A DNA stretch of 64,000 nt from JANJWP01 sp964540725 (GTDB lineage Bacteria; Patescibacteriota; Gracilibacteria; BD1-5; UBA2023). Below, in pieces: positions 29,136 to 39,261 of the stretch. The DNA is taken from positions 1 through 64,000 of the forward strand of contig CAZINU010000002.1 in the NCBI GenBank assembly GCA_964540725.1, given 5' to 3'. The notes under the pieces are model-generated. The model did not search any database, had not been told where the DNA came from, and saw nothing but the letters and a program-made list of their open reading frames with translations. Positions within the stretch are counted from its first letter, which is position 1. Every line of letters starts with the position of its first letter. A program made the position numbers and the translations under genes.

Positions 29136-30275
29136 ATGCGTTTCCATATTCGACTCGGCCTTCTGGCCACTCTCTTCGTAATGCTTCCGTCCGTCACGTC
29201 GGCTTCCAGGGTGACGACCGCGGAGAACGCGACGTTCCGGCCGAACGCCGGAATCGTGAACGCTCCGGACGTACTGGTGTCGGACGACCCGGGGCTCCCG
29301 GGGTCCCTTTCCGGTGCCCGCGCCTTTTCGTTCTCGATTCCTTCGGACGCGTACGTCCGATTTTCCCAGGGCTCGCTCGGAACCGTTTCCGTTTCCGGAT
29401 TTTCCGGAATCGTGGCCACCGGAATTTCCGACGACCTTCGGACGCTCCGCTTCAAATCGTCCGAACCCCTGCCGTCCGGGGCCAATTTGACGGTTCGGGG
29501 AATCCGGCTCATCGCTTACAACCGGTATTCACCCCTTCGCGGATTCGAACTCGACGTCGGTTCCGACGGTTCGGTCGACGCCTACGACCCCAACGGGGTT
29601 CGGGTCAACCAAGAATACGGACTTCGTGACGAACTCGCCCCATCCGACCCCATCGGGCTTACGGGCGCATGTTCGGAGCGTTCGTGCACCCTCTCGGCGT
29701 CGGCCCCCGGAGACGTCGATTTCGACCACTTCGACCTTTCTTTCGAAACCGGAACCGGATTCGTACTTTCGACCGCGACGGTCGCGATCCTTTCCGCTTC
29801 GACGTACGCGCTCCCTTTGGGAACGTCGAGCGTCCGGGTACGCGGCGTCGATGCTTACGGAAACGCTTCGAGCGGGTCGGTTTTTTTCGTATCCGCCATG
29901 TCCGATGGAACGGAACCGTCGAATTCGGCGTCCTCGTCGGATCAGGTTTCGGGAAGCGGAATCTCCGGCTCCGGGGGGAGCGTGACGGAACCTCCCCTTG
30001 CGTCGACCGGATCCACGGACTACGGCGTTCCGGAGACGCTCGCCCCTCCGTACGTCCCGTCGTACCGAAATGCCCGCCTCGCCGCGACGATCGCGGCCAT
30101 GGACCGCTTCATCGCCTCGAAAACCCCGACCGATCCGGCCGTCGTTCGGAACGCGAGAAACGCCCTCGCCGCGGCGTTCGAAGCGTGGTATCGGACCCGC
30201 CTCGCCCCGAAGCGGACGAAAATCTTCTCCGACATCCGCGCGCAGGCAGGCGTTCTCACCTCCCATCTTCGATAG
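29136..30275 (+). CDS. secreted hypothetical protein
   Basis: A 379-residue protein with an N-terminal signal peptide (LLATLFVMLPSVTSA), a beta-rich central region (about 30-250) and a Ser/Gly-rich linker near 260-300. A helical C-terminal part ends in basic residues. The central part resembles cohesin-like or Ig-like surface domains, but I cannot assign a family. It is flanked by its own promoter and a terminator, so it is monocistronic. Confidence 0.75.
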   Translation: MRFHIRLGLLATLFVMLPSVTSASRVTTAENATFRPNAGIVNAPDVLVSDDPGLPGSLSGARAFSFSIPSDAYVRFSQGSLGTVSVSGFSGIVATGISDDLRTLRFKSSEPLPSGANLTVRGIRLIAYNRYSPLRGFELDVGSDGSVDAYDPNGVRVNQEYGLRDELAPSDPIGLTGACSERSCTLSASAPGDVDFDHFDLSFETGTGFVLSTATVAILSASTYALPLGTSSVRVRGVDAYGNASSGSVFFVSAMSDGTEPSNSASSSDQVSGSGISGSGGSVTEPPLASTGSTDYGVPETLAPPYVPSYRNARLAATIAAMDRFIASKTPTDPAVVRNARNALAAAFEAWYRTRLAPKRTKIFSDIRAQAGVLTSHLR

Positions 30276-30406
30276 CGCCGGTTCGGTCGGACGGCTCTCA
30301 AGAAAGACGATTCCCGAACATCCGCCCCGACCCTCCGTTGCCATTGGAGACACGTTGGACGAAGTTCGCCAAACGAAAATCGAATCGCGGGGCCGGCAAC
30401 CTCGCG

Positions 30407-30437
30407 GCGGCTCCGGCATTTCGGGGCCGCTTTTTTT
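30407..30437 (+). terminator. terminator after 29136-30275
   Basis: The nine-pair stem GCGGCTCCG with CGGGGCCGC and a six-base loop is followed by seven T. Its last two T belong to the -35 box of the next promoter. Confidence 0.8.
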
Positions 30438-30463
30438 GAATTCGGCGCGGAATGCGGTAGAAT
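30436..30463 (+). promoter_or_regulatory. promoter of the first VirB4/HerA-like ATPase
   Basis: TTGAAT (30436-30441), 16 bases, TAGAAT (30458-30463), fused to the upstream terminator. Confidence 0.65.
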
Positions 30464-30477
30464 GGAAGGGTATCACT

Positions 30478-30483
30478 AGGAGG
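30478..30483 (+). promoter_or_regulatory. canonical Shine-Dalgarno site before a GTG start
   Basis: AGGAGG lies 8 bases before the GTG at 30492. This is notable because most genes in the window lack any such site; the weak start codon may need it. Confidence 0.7.
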
Positions 30484-30491
30484 AAAAACCC

Positions 30492-32885
30492 GTGCCGTAT
30501 TCCGAATACCTGCCGTACGCCGCCCTTTTCGCCGCCGCATTCTCGGGGTATGCCGCCTTTTTCTTCGCGCGGAAGAAGGCGTTCGGCCGATCCCTCGAAA
30601 CGGCCTTTTTCAAGGTCACCCTCCCGCGGCGCGACAGCGATCTCGACGAAAAACGCGAAACCGTCCGCGATTTCAAGGAATGGGTCGGCATTATGGAACA
30701 GTTTCTCGTTTCTCTGAAAGGAGGGCTTTCCGAGGGGTCGTTTTCCGAGAAATTCTTCGGAACCGACGGCGTGTCGTTCGAGTTGGTCGCCATGGATTCG
30801 GAAATCCTTTTCTACGTAGCCGTACCGCGGCGCGCGAAACTTTTGGTCGAAAAGCAGATCACGGGGTTCTATTCCGACGCCGTTATCGAAGAAGTTCCGG
30901 AACCGAACGTATTCCGCACGAGGAGCGTCGCGGCCGGCGCCGAAATGGTGCTGGCGAAGCATCCGGCCATCCCCGTCCGTACCCATCAGAAGCTCGAGTC
31001 CGACCCCATGAACGCCCTGACGGGGGTTCTCGGGAAGCTCGCCGAGGACGAGTCGGCGGTCATCCAAGTGCTCGTTCGGCCGGTCGCGGACACTTGGCAG
31101 AAGAAGGCTCTCAAGAAGGCCGACGCCATTGCGGAGGGCAAGAAGGGGTTTTTCGCCGCGGCATGGTCGGTATTTTTCGAATCGCATTCGGAGGACGCGA
31201 AGAAGGAATCCTCCGAAACGGTTGAACTCGTTCGCGAAAAAGCGAAGAAAACGGGGTTCGAAACGGTGCTCCGCATGGTCGTGACGGCTCGCGACGCCAC
31301 GCTCGCGAAGACCGAACTCGACAATCTCGCCGCCGCCTTCTCGGGTTTTTCGGGTCCGGCGTACAACGCGTTCAAAATGAAAAAACCGTCGAACGCCGAC
31401 CGATTCTTCCGCGCGTTCATTTTCCGGTACTTCCCGAAACGGTGGTTCGCGCCCAAACAGGTGCTTTCCGTCGAAGAAATCGCCTCGGTTTTCCATTTTC
31501 CGCACTCCAAGTACGATACGTCGCCCGAAATCCGTTGGCAGAACTTTAAAATCGTCAAAGCGCCCGTCATGGTACCGACGGAGGGCATTCTCCTCGGTAC
31601 GAACGCCTATCGCGGGGTGAAGCGCGAAATCTTCATGCGCAACGAAGACCGGTTCCGCCACTTCTACGTCATCGGACAGACCGGTACGGGTAAGTCGACC
31701 ATGCTCACGGCTTTGGCCCGGCAGGACATCCGTTTCGGAAACGGTCTCTGCGTCATGGATCCGCACGGCGACCTCGCGAACGATCTCCTGCCCTTCGTTC
31801 CCCGGGAACGCGCCGACGACGTCATCTACTTCGACCCGTCGGACCTTTCGCGCCCCATGGGCCTCAACCTGTTCGAGGCCTCCACGCCCGACGAAAAACA
31901 GACCGTCGCGCAGGATGCCATGAACATCATGATCAAACTCTTCGGAAACGAAATCTTCGGGCCGCGCATCCAGGACTACTTCCGCAACGGGGCGCTCACG
32001 CTCATGGACTATCCCGGCGGGGCCGCGCTGACGGACATCGTCCGGCTCTTTACCGACGACGACTTCCAAAAGGAGCGTCGGCGGACCCTCAAGGATCCGG
32101 TCGTAAAGGCGTGGTGGGACTACACCTACGCGAAGATGGGCGATCGCGAAAAGGCGGAAATCATCCCGTACTTCCAGGCGAAATTCGGCGGATTCATTAC
32201 GAATTCGATGATGCGCAACATCATCGGGCAGACGAAGAGCTCGTTCAACGTGTTCGACGTCATGCAATCCGGAAAAATCCTCTTCATCAACCTTTCGAAG
32301 GGGATTCTCGGGGATTTCAATTCGACCCTCCTCGGGCTCGTCATGGTATCGAAGATTCAGATGTCGGCCATGCGCCGGCAGACGATGCCGAAATCCGAGC
32401 GCCGGGACTTTTTCCTCTATATCGACGAATTTCAGAACTACATCACCGATTCGATCGAATCCATCCTTTCCGAAGCCCGGAAATACCGTCTCGGCCTCAT
32501 TATCGCGCACCAATATCTCGGACAGCTCCACAAGTCCGACGCGCTCGCCAAGTCCGACGTCAACCTGAAAGACGCGGTCTTCGGAAACGTCGGTTCCATC
32601 ATGTCGTACCGCGTGGGGCCCGAAGACGCCGAATTCCTCGAAAAGCAGTTCGCCCCGCAGTTTTCAAGCCGCGATCTCATCAATATGGACAAATTCAAGG
32701 GCGTCATCAAGCTCCACGTCGACGGGCAGACGACCACGCCGTTCTCCCTCATTCCCATCAATCCCTACCTCGAAAAGGGCGACCCGAAGCTCGCCATGGC
32801 GTACAAGGAGCTCTCCCGGCTCAAGTATGGCCGCGAGCGCGAATTTATCGAGAAAGAAATCATTTTCCGCATCGGCGCGCAGTAA
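30492..32885 (+). CDS. VirB4/HerA-like secretion ATPase, membrane-anchored (paralogue 1)
   Basis: A 797-residue protein. An N-terminal membrane helix (about 8-28) precedes a domain of unknown function (about 30-370). The FtsK/HerA-superfamily ATPase follows, with Walker A GQTGTGKS (near 395-402), MDPHGDL (near 422), Walker B YIDEFQN (near 643) and a downstream AHQYLGQL motif. Such ATPases drive DNA or protein through type IV secretion-like channels. The gene at 53993-56929 is a paralogue. No UGA codons. A GTG start with a perfect Shine-Dalgarno site is unusual here. The next gene starts 10 bases after the stop. Confidence 0.85.
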   Translation: MPYSEYLPYAALFAAAFSGYAAFFFARKKAFGRSLETAFFKVTLPRRDSDLDEKRETVRDFKEWVGIMEQFLVSLKGGLSEGSFSEKFFGTDGVSFELVAMDSEILFYVAVPRRAKLLVEKQITGFYSDAVIEEVPEPNVFRTRSVAAGAEMVLAKHPAIPVRTHQKLESDPMNALTGVLGKLAEDESAVIQVLVRPVADTWQKKALKKADAIAEGKKGFFAAAWSVFFESHSEDAKKESSETVELVREKAKKTGFETVLRMVVTARDATLAKTELDNLAAAFSGFSGPAYNAFKMKKPSNADRFFRAFIFRYFPKRWFAPKQVLSVEEIASVFHFPHSKYDTSPEIRWQNFKIVKAPVMVPTEGILLGTNAYRGVKREIFMRNEDRFRHFYVIGQTGTGKSTMLTALARQDIRFGNGLCVMDPHGDLANDLLPFVPRERADDVIYFDPSDLSRPMGLNLFEASTPDEKQTVAQDAMNIMIKLFGNEIFGPRIQDYFRNGALTLMDYPGGAALTDIVRLFTDDDFQKERRRTLKDPVVKAWWDYTYAKMGDREKAEIIPYFQAKFGGFITNSMMRNIIGQTKSSFNVFDVMQSGKILFINLSKGILGDFNSTLLGLVMVSKIQMSAMRRQTMPKSERRDFFLYIDEFQNYITDSIESILSEARKYRLGLIIAHQYLGQLHKSDALAKSDVNLKDAVFGNVGSIMSYRVGPEDAEFLEKQFAPQFSSRDLINMDKFKGVIKLHVDGQTTTPFSLIPINPYLEKGDPKLAMAYKELSRLKYGREREFIEKEIIFRIGAQ

Positions 32886-32895
32886 ATTCCTTCTC

Positions 32896-33894
32896 ATGTC
32901 GAACGTGTCAAGAACGTCCAAGTTTGCAAAAACCGCCACGGCGCTGCTGGTCGTTTTTTCCATGTCCCCGGTCGGCGCCGAAGCTGCCGAAGACGCCGTC
33001 GCTTCCTACGAACGCGCCTACCTTTCGCCCGTCGAAACCGTCTGCGCGGCCCGCAAACCCGCGAAATCCATCGTCCGTACCGCGGAATTCCGGTATCCGA
33101 AAATCGGCGATCCCGCCGCGGCCGATACGCTGCGCTCGATGGTCCGGAGCGTCGGGGGCGATTCCTCCGGAATGGAGAACGTCCTCGCCGGGCCGCTTGA
33201 CGCGGCCGATTCCGCCGAAGCGGTCCTCGGACCTTCCGCGCGGCTCGTTTCCGCCGCCTCCGAAGCGTATAAGGAGCGGGTGAACGCGGTGTTCGCCTGC
33301 GCCCAAATCGGATTCAAAATCCGCATTCACGACCGGATCATCGCGAGCGTCCGGGGTGAGGACGCCGCGTCCGGAAACCTCGTCCGCCGCATCGAGGACC
33401 AAACCCGCATGCTCCGGCAGGAAGCGAACAAGCGCGGATGCGCCGATCTTTCGTCTACGCAAAGCAAAGACAACGTTTACCTGAAGAAGGACGTTCTCGA
33501 CAACGCGTTCTACCAGTATTGCGACTACCGGCACTACCTCTCGTACCTGAAAACGAACGGAGCGTCCCGGCTGGCGGAATTTCGGGAGGCCGGAAAAACG
33601 TTGGCGCCGGAAGGGGCGCCGGCCGCCGCCGCGCCCCTTTCTTCGGAAGAGGCCGTAGCGGGCATCGTGGAAGCGTCGTCGCGGATCGACCGCGAAATCG
33701 CGCATACGAAAGAGGTGTTTCCGAACGCGCTCCTCGCGTACCAGGAATTCGAACGGACCTACGGCCCGCACGTCGCCCTCCTGATTCTCACCGAAGACTA
33801 CCGGCTTCTTCGCGACAGCCTCAAGCAGGTCATGAATCCGCTCGGACAGGTCATCTACAAGGCGTCCAACGCCCAGAGTCCCTATAGCCGGTAG
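32896..33894 (+). CDS. secreted hypothetical protein
   Basis: A 332-residue protein with a signal peptide (cleavage near VGAEAA, residue 30), then mostly helical sequence with four cysteines (for example VCAAR and RGCADL), which could form disulfides. It is cotranscribed with the upstream secretion ATPase, which suggests a periplasmic or surface part of the same machine. The 3' end overlaps the convergent rluD by 13 bases. Confidence 0.7.
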   Translation: MSNVSRTSKFAKTATALLVVFSMSPVGAEAAEDAVASYERAYLSPVETVCAARKPAKSIVRTAEFRYPKIGDPAAADTLRSMVRSVGGDSSGMENVLAGPLDAADSAEAVLGPSARLVSAASEAYKERVNAVFACAQIGFKIRIHDRIIASVRGEDAASGNLVRRIEDQTRMLRQEANKRGCADLSSTQSKDNVYLKKDVLDNAFYQYCDYRHYLSYLKTNGASRLAEFREAGKTLAPEGAPAAAAPLSSEEAVAGIVEASSRIDREIAHTKEVFPNALLAYQEFERTYGPHVALLILTEDYRLLRDSLKQVMNPLGQVIYKASNAQSPYSR

Positions 33895-34913
33895 CCGGAC
33901 CCCCGCCGTTCCTGCCGCTCCGACGGAACCGCCCCGACGGTCTCCGCTCGGGCCGCGCCGAGGATTCGGAGCATGTCGGTTTCCAGGGGCGCTTCGAGCG
34001 GGAGCGGACGGCCGGTAACGGGGTGCGGGAGCGACAGTTTCCAAGCGTGGAGCAACTGCCTCGCTACGCCCAAATGCCGGCGGGCGTACGAATTTTCGGG
34101 AGCGTTCCCGTAGGACGCGTCCCCGAGAACCGGGGTCCCGAGGGAAGCCAGATGGACCCGTATCTGGTGGGTCCGGCCGGTTTCGATCCGGCATTCGACG
34201 ACCGCGTACTTGTCCGGCACCCCTTTTCCGACGACGCGGTAGTGGGTGACGGCCGAAAGTCCGGCGGGATCCGTGACGACCTTCTCCGAGCGTTTGCCGG
34301 TTTCCTGTCGGAGGAGGCGTTTTCGAACCGTTCCCGCCGCAGGCTCCGGCGTTCCGACCGTGACGGCGAGGTACGTTTTTTCGATGCCTCCGTTCCGGAG
34401 CGCCGAGAGCATCGCGTCGAGGGCCCGCTTCGTTTTGGCGATGAGGACGACGCCGGAGGTGTCGCGGTCGATCCGGTGCACGAGCGACGGGCGGAAAGTC
34501 AGCGTGTCGTACCGGCCCCCCAAGTAGTCCGAAACCGACTCGATGAGCGACGATTCGTCGGTTTTATGGTTGCCCGGATGCACGTTCAACCCCGCCGGCT
34601 TGGATACGGCGAGCACGTCGGCGTCTTCGAACACGATCCGGGACGGATCGAAGGCGCGTTCCGTCCGGAGGTCGGGGGCGGACGGAACGCTTTCCCGGAG
34701 CATTTCTTCGAACGCCTCGTCCGGAAGGAATACCCGGACCGATTCGCCCTCCTCGAGCCGGTACGAATCTTCCCGCCGCTTCCCGTCCACTTTGACTTTC
34801 CCGGTTCGTCCGAGCTTGTAGATGAGCGAAAGGGGCGCTCCGGGGAGGAGTTTTTTCAGAAATTTGTCCAACCGCTGTCCGGCCTCGTTCGGGCCGATCG
34901 ACCATTCCCGCAT
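33882..34913 (-). CDS. rluD: ribosomal pseudouridine synthase, RluA/RluD family
   Basis: A 343-residue enzyme: N-terminal S4 domain (about 12-65) and catalytic domain with HRIDRDTSGV holding the catalytic Asp (near residue 147), then RTHQIRVH. It isomerises uridines in 23S rRNA. RluD rather than RluA or RluC is suggested by the S4 domain but is not certain. It starts one base after the stop of the PilX-like gene and closes the pilin operon. Confidence 0.88.
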   Translation of the reverse strand: MREWSIGPNEAGQRLDKFLKKLLPGAPLSLIYKLGRTGKVKVDGKRREDSYRLEEGESVRVFLPDEAFEEMLRESVPSAPDLRTERAFDPSRIVFEDADVLAVSKPAGLNVHPGNHKTDESSLIESVSDYLGGRYDTLTFRPSLVHRIDRDTSGVVLIAKTKRALDAMLSALRNGGIEKTYLAVTVGTPEPAAGTVRKRLLRQETGKRSEKVVTDPAGLSAVTHYRVVGKGVPDKYAVVECRIETGRTHQIRVHLASLGTPVLGDASYGNAPENSYARRHLGVARQLLHAWKLSLPHPVTGRPLPLEAPLETDMLRILGAARAETVGAVPSERQERRGSGYRL

Positions 34914-34914
34914 G

Positions 34915-35976
34915 CTATTGGAACACGGTGAAATCCATCGCTTCGTTAGTCGTCGTTTGCCGAACTTCGCGCACTGCCGATTTCCGGTACCCGCGCTCGT
35001 ATCCTTCGGCCGTTATCCGAATCCATTGCTCGGGAATCGGGGACGGGGAGACGATGCGGTATTCGAGGTACGGAACCGCGATCCCCGCGCCGATGACGGG
35101 AGGAGTCACGATGGCCAGTTTCAAGGTACAGGAAGCGCTTTGACAGAAGGTGTCCGAAAAATTCCGGACCGTCGAAACCGTTCCGTCCGGAAGGCGGCCG
35201 CGTCGGAGGGCCAACGTAATCTTCGGGGTCGCGTTCACGTCGTTCGCCGAAATGGCCGAGCTGACCTCCGATATGAGTACGCCGGTACCTCCGGACACGA
35301 GCCAGATGACGGAAGCGCCCGTACCGCCCAGGAGTTGGTCTCCGGGAGCGTAACCGGATTCGTCCACGACGATTCTCAGGGCGCTCGACAACGACTCCGT
35401 TCCCGCGGATTGCGACATTCCCGCCTTTGCGAATCCGGCGGTAGCGTTCGCGGCGAATTCGCTCGAAACCCGTTCGGTTACCGCCCCTGCGGCGCTCACC
35501 CGGTAGACGTTGTCCCGATTGACGTCCGGGGCGCGGAATTCGAGTTCCAAATCCCCCACGTCCGCCCCCGCCGGCAGTTTCAGTTGCACGGGCTTCCCCT
35601 GTCCCAGGAGGTTCCAGTTCCGGTCCGGCGAAAATTCGCTGTTTCCGTATCACGGGAGGGGGACGGTCGTTCCCGAGGCGAACACCCGGAAGGAATATCC
35701 CGTCGAAGAGGTCGATCCGAAGGCCCCGGAGCTTTCCAGACCAGGATTTTCGGACGAAAGCGTCGCAAGCGCCCGCTCGACGGCCGATTCCGCGGCGTAA
35801 TAGGCGACGTTCCCCTGTTCGATCCCTTTGACGTTCTTGCTTGCCGGGAGGAGTTTTCCGACAAGCTGGACGCCGACGACGACCAAGAGGATGGTGAGGG
35901 CGATTCCGAGGTAGATCGCGAAAGCGCCGCGGCATCGGGCAATCGGGAGAATGGTTCGGGAGCGTTCGGTTCCCAT
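34915..35976 (-). CDS. PilX-like pilus assembly protein
   Basis: A 353-residue protein. After a short basic leader comes one long hydrophobic helix (AFAIYLGIALTILLVVVGVQ, about residues 18-37) and the EQGNVAYYAAESAVERAL region, which matches the PilX N-terminal family of minor pilus proteins. The remainder is beta-rich and exported, with one Cys pair. The TGA at 35650-35652 (residue 109) is read as Gly and joins the two halves. It lies 17 bases after the prepilin gene. Confidence 0.8.
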
Positions 35977-35993
35977 GGGTGGTGCGGTTTCGG

Positions 35994-37382
35994 TTATTGG
36001 GAAAGGGAGACGGTCGTCGTGACGGAAGTGCGCGAATCCCCAAGGTCGACCTTTTTCCGGCGTTTCCAAGAAAACCCGACCGAAAGTTCAATTCGGACGT
36101 ACGGAGCCGTGCGGATGAGCGGATCGGACTCTTTCCACGCGAGGCGGTAGTCCTTGTTCGGAAACGGGAAGAACGCGAGGGACGCTACGTTGATTTCGTC
36201 CGGGAAGACGCTGATCCACTCGGCACCGCTCCCGGTCGGCGTATTTTCCGGACCGAAGCACCGGAAGTCTCCGCGACATTCCCACGTATCGATCGCGCCG
36301 TCGAACCGTCCGGGCGACGGGGTGGCTACGGAGCCGGTATGGGCCATTCCGTAATCGCGCCCGACGAGCCGGAGCATTTCGAGCCGTCCGAGGCAACCGC
36401 TCCCGGTTCCGTTCGCCAAATCGCAGGACGCCGTGGCCGGAGCGTTCGGATCGCGTACGACCGTCCGGCGGAGCGCGAGGCGCTCCGGAACCGCCGTCGC
36501 GGTTTTTATGAGATAGAGCTCCGTGAGCGGCGTTCCCGCCGGGAACGCCGCCGGCCCAATTCCGAGATCTTCGTCGTCGTTATCCCCGAGAACGGCCCCG
36601 TTTCCGTCCTCGTCGCCCGGTTCGGGGTCGGCATCGGCGTTCGCGTTGGCATCCACGAATTGGGCAGCGTATTGTCCGTAGCGCTGGAGCCGTCCATTCT
36701 GGACGGTGCCAGCGGTATTGAGCCCGTTCAGCGCGCATCCGCCGGTGCCCATGAGAACTCCGGAACCGCTCCGGCACGCGTACGGACCGTCCCCGAAGGA
36801 CGTTCCGAGCGTCCCGCTCCCCCCGTAGTTTCCGAATCCGGTCGGAATCGCGTAGTGTCCGGAATCCGTACCCGTTCAAACCAATCCCCTCGCGAAGTAT
36901 TCCTCATAATCCACGCCCCCTCCTTCCTTTACCGTCTCGGCGAGGCGTTCGACCGCATAGTGAAGGTCTTGTCCCAAATCGATCCGGTCGTTCACTTTCG
37001 ATCGGAAAAAGAGAATTTGCCCGAGCGCGTCGAAACTGTAGACGATAACGATCGAAAGTACGGTAATCGCTACCATGGTTTCGACGAGGGTGAACCCCCC
37101 CCGTTTTTTTCCGACTTCCGAAAACCGGGCGTCCCGTTCGAGCAGGAAATGGAGGAGCGTTCCGACGCTCCGCCCCGCCGCGATGGCGGTCGGACGCCTC
37201 CAGTAGTGGCGCGGACCCGAAACGAACAGGAAATGGAGGACTTCGAAAAACCGGTTCGACGGCAATGGGGAGCCATTTCGACTCGAAAATGCCGACCGGA
37301 CGAGAAGGGCGGAACTGGAAAATGCCGACCGGACGAGCGCCCAGACGGTAGCGAAGAGGACGTACGCGCGATTATTCCGCAT
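35994..37382 (-). CDS. type IV prepilin-like protein with very long leader
   Basis: A 462-residue protein whose class III signal KKRGG-FTLVE lies at residues 92-101, with Glu at mature +5, followed by a typical hydrophobic pilin helix. The leader before the cleavage site is therefore 96 residues instead of the usual 6-30. It contains internal repeats (LVRSAFSS twice; LHFL twice). The only promoter seen (37405-37433) supports the ATG at 37382. The mature part is large, disulfide-capable and Asp-rich near residues 240-270, perhaps Ca2+-binding. TGA 36876-36878 (residue 169) is read as Gly. Confidence 0.75.
37285..37337. repeat. 20-base direct repeat in the prepilin leader
   Basis: The same 20 bases occur at 37285-37304 and 37318-37337, 33 bases apart, so the repeat stays in frame and encodes LVRSAFSS twice. 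A second pair, TCCTCCATTTCCTG followed by TTCG or CTCG on the minus strand, recurs near 37136 and 37225. Confidence 0.8.
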
Positions 37383-37404
37383 CGGTAAGGTAAAAACTCG
37401 CGGG

Positions 37405-37433
37405 TATGTAACCATGAAACGCTTCGAAGTCAA
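37405..37433 (-). promoter_or_regulatory. promoter of the pilin operon
   Basis: On the minus strand TTGACT (37428-37433), 17 bases, TACATA (37405-37410), 22 bases before the ATG. Confidence 0.55.
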
Positions 37434-37444
37434 GAATTCTCCGA

Positions 37445-37472
37445 TTTACTTTCGATATTTTTCGGGTATAAG
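37445..37472 (+). promoter_or_regulatory. near-leaderless promoter of 37482
   Basis: TTTACT (37445-37450), 16 bases, TATAAG (37467-37472), 9 bases to the ATG at 37482. Confidence 0.6.
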
Positions 37473-37481
37473 TTCGCGGCT

Positions 37482-38096
37482 ATGCACTCCAACCATCCGA
37501 ACCGACGAAAGCTCCGGAACCGTGCCCGAGCCGTTCTGGACAAGCTCTCTTTCAATTTTCTCCACCTCCGGCCTTCCGGGCGAATCGTCGTCGTAGGAAT
37601 TCTCCTCTCGGCGGGGGCGTCGTTTTTTCCATGGTTCTCCACCCGCGACATCCCCTCCGGCACGGCATTTTCCCTCTCTCTCGGGTACGTCGGGTACGTC
37701 CGATCGATGCTTCTCGCGGCCGTGGCGTTCGCAGTCTTTTCGCACCGGACGAAGTCCGAATTCAAATCCCGGTCGGGGTTCGTCGTTTCGGACTACGCGT
37801 TCTGCCTGTTTTCCGCCGTCGCCCTTTTCGCCCTCGATTTCGTTTCGGTCAACGTCATTCGGGGGTTTTCCGTGTTCGAGCAGGGGGTTTCCCTTAGGAA
37901 CGGACCGGCCCTGTCCGTCGTCGGATCGGTGTTCCTCGCCGTCGGATGAGCCCTCGGGCACCGCGAATACAAGCGCGAACTCAAAGAAACCACCTTCGTC
38001 GAAAACAGTCGGACGACGACCGCGATGCTGGAGGAATACGAGTCCATCATCCGCAAGGGGGAACCCGATAAAAAGAATATGAGCCTCCCGGTTTAG
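37482..38096 (+). CDS. four-helix membrane protein, unknown function
   Basis: A 204-residue membrane protein with about four hydrophobic helices (near 35-55, 65-85, 95-125, 140-160) and a charged C-terminal cytoplasmic tail. The TGA at 37947-37949 (residue 156) falls at the end of the last helix and is read as Gly; the tail would otherwise be lost. No family recognised. It is divergent from the pilin operon; the two promoters are separated by 11 bases. Confidence 0.7.
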
Positions 38097-38177
38097 ACGA
38101 AGTTCCGTTTTTTCGCTTGACTTTTACCCGAAAAAAATTATATCCCTTTAAAGCCTTTATCGTTCCCCTACCACGCC

Positions 38178-39236
38178 ATGGCGGTACTCAGCACCGAAAT
38201 CCGCGACAGTTTCCTCACGGTCCTTTCGGGACTTACCGAAAAAGAACGTTCGGTCATTTCGCGCCGCATCGGACTCGAAGGAGAACGCGAAACCCTCCAG
38301 TCGATCGGCGAATCGTACGCGATTACCCGCGAACGGGTGCGCCAGATCGAGGACGTAGGAATCCGGAAAATCGGGCGGATCGTGAAATCCACCCGCCTTT
38401 TCGAAATCCAGACCGCCGGAAATAAGATCCTCGCCCTCCACGGAGGCCTCCTGACCCGCGACAAGCTCATTTCGGCCGTCATTTCCGAATGCGCCATCGA
38501 GAGCGACGTCAACGCGGGCATCATCGAGGTCGTCCTCCAGTCCGATTTCAACATCCAGAAGAGCAAGCCCCAGCTCGGCACCCGTACGTACTTCTTCCTT
38601 CCGAGCGTCCAGCGGCGCCTCGTTCAGGAAATCTACAAGGAGGCCGTCCGCGTCCTCAAGAAGCGCGGCGACATTATGGAAAACGTCGCCCTCTACGAGA
38701 CCGTCAAGGCGAATCTCGTACCGCAGTTCGGAAAGGTCGAATCGGTTTTGGTCGATTCCGTTCTCGACGTCTATACCGACGTCGTGAAGGGGGAAGAAAA
38801 GTACGTCGGCCTCGAGAAATGGAAGATTTTGAATCCTTCCACGCTCAAGGACAAGGCCATCTACGTACTCAAAAAGGCGAAGGCCCCCATGCACTTCGTC
38901 GAAATTACCAACGCCATTTCCGACCGCTTCAAGGAGAACGTCAAGGTCGCCACCATCCACAACGAACTCATCCGCAACAACGAATTCGTCCTGATCGGAC
39001 GGGGAATCTACGTCCTGAAGGAATGGGGATACAAGCCCGGAACCGTCCTTGATGTCATCATCGACGTTTTCAATAAGGCGAAAACCCCGCTTTCGACCGA
39101 AGAAATCATTCAGAAGGTTTTGAAGGTCCGCCAAGTCAAGACCTCGACCATCTACATGAATCTCCAGAACCGCAAGTACGTCGAGCGCGTCGGACGCAAC
39201 CTGTACCAGCTGAAGGACGGAATCCAAACGGCGTAA
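38178..39236 (+). CDS. sigma-region-4 / HARE-HTH transcription protein
   Basis: A 352-residue protein. Residues 15-70 form a sigma-70 region 4-type helix-turn-helix (LTEKERSVI, ITRERVRQIE). A central region of unknown fold follows, and residues 230-290 form a HARE-HTH domain like that of the RNA polymerase delta subunit (LKDKAIYVLKKAKAPMHFVE), perhaps repeated near 295-350. It has no sigma region 2, so it is not a complete sigma factor. It probably binds RNA polymerase or promoters. A TTGACT-16-TATATC promoter lies just upstream. No UGA codons. Confidence 0.82.
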   Translation: MAVLSTEIRDSFLTVLSGLTEKERSVISRRIGLEGERETLQSIGESYAITRERVRQIEDVGIRKIGRIVKSTRLFEIQTAGNKILALHGGLLTRDKLISAVISECAIESDVNAGIIEVVLQSDFNIQKSKPQLGTRTYFFLPSVQRRLVQEIYKEAVRVLKKRGDIMENVALYETVKANLVPQFGKVESVLVDSVLDVYTDVVKGEEKYVGLEKWKILNPSTLKDKAIYVLKKAKAPMHFVEITNAISDRFKENVKVATIHNELIRNNEFVLIGRGIYVLKEWGYKPGTVLDVIIDVFNKAKTPLSTEEIIQKVLKVRQVKTSTIYMNLQNRKYVERVGRNLYQLKDGIQTA

Positions 39237-39261
39237 TCCTTTCCGAACCGCACGGAGCGCC

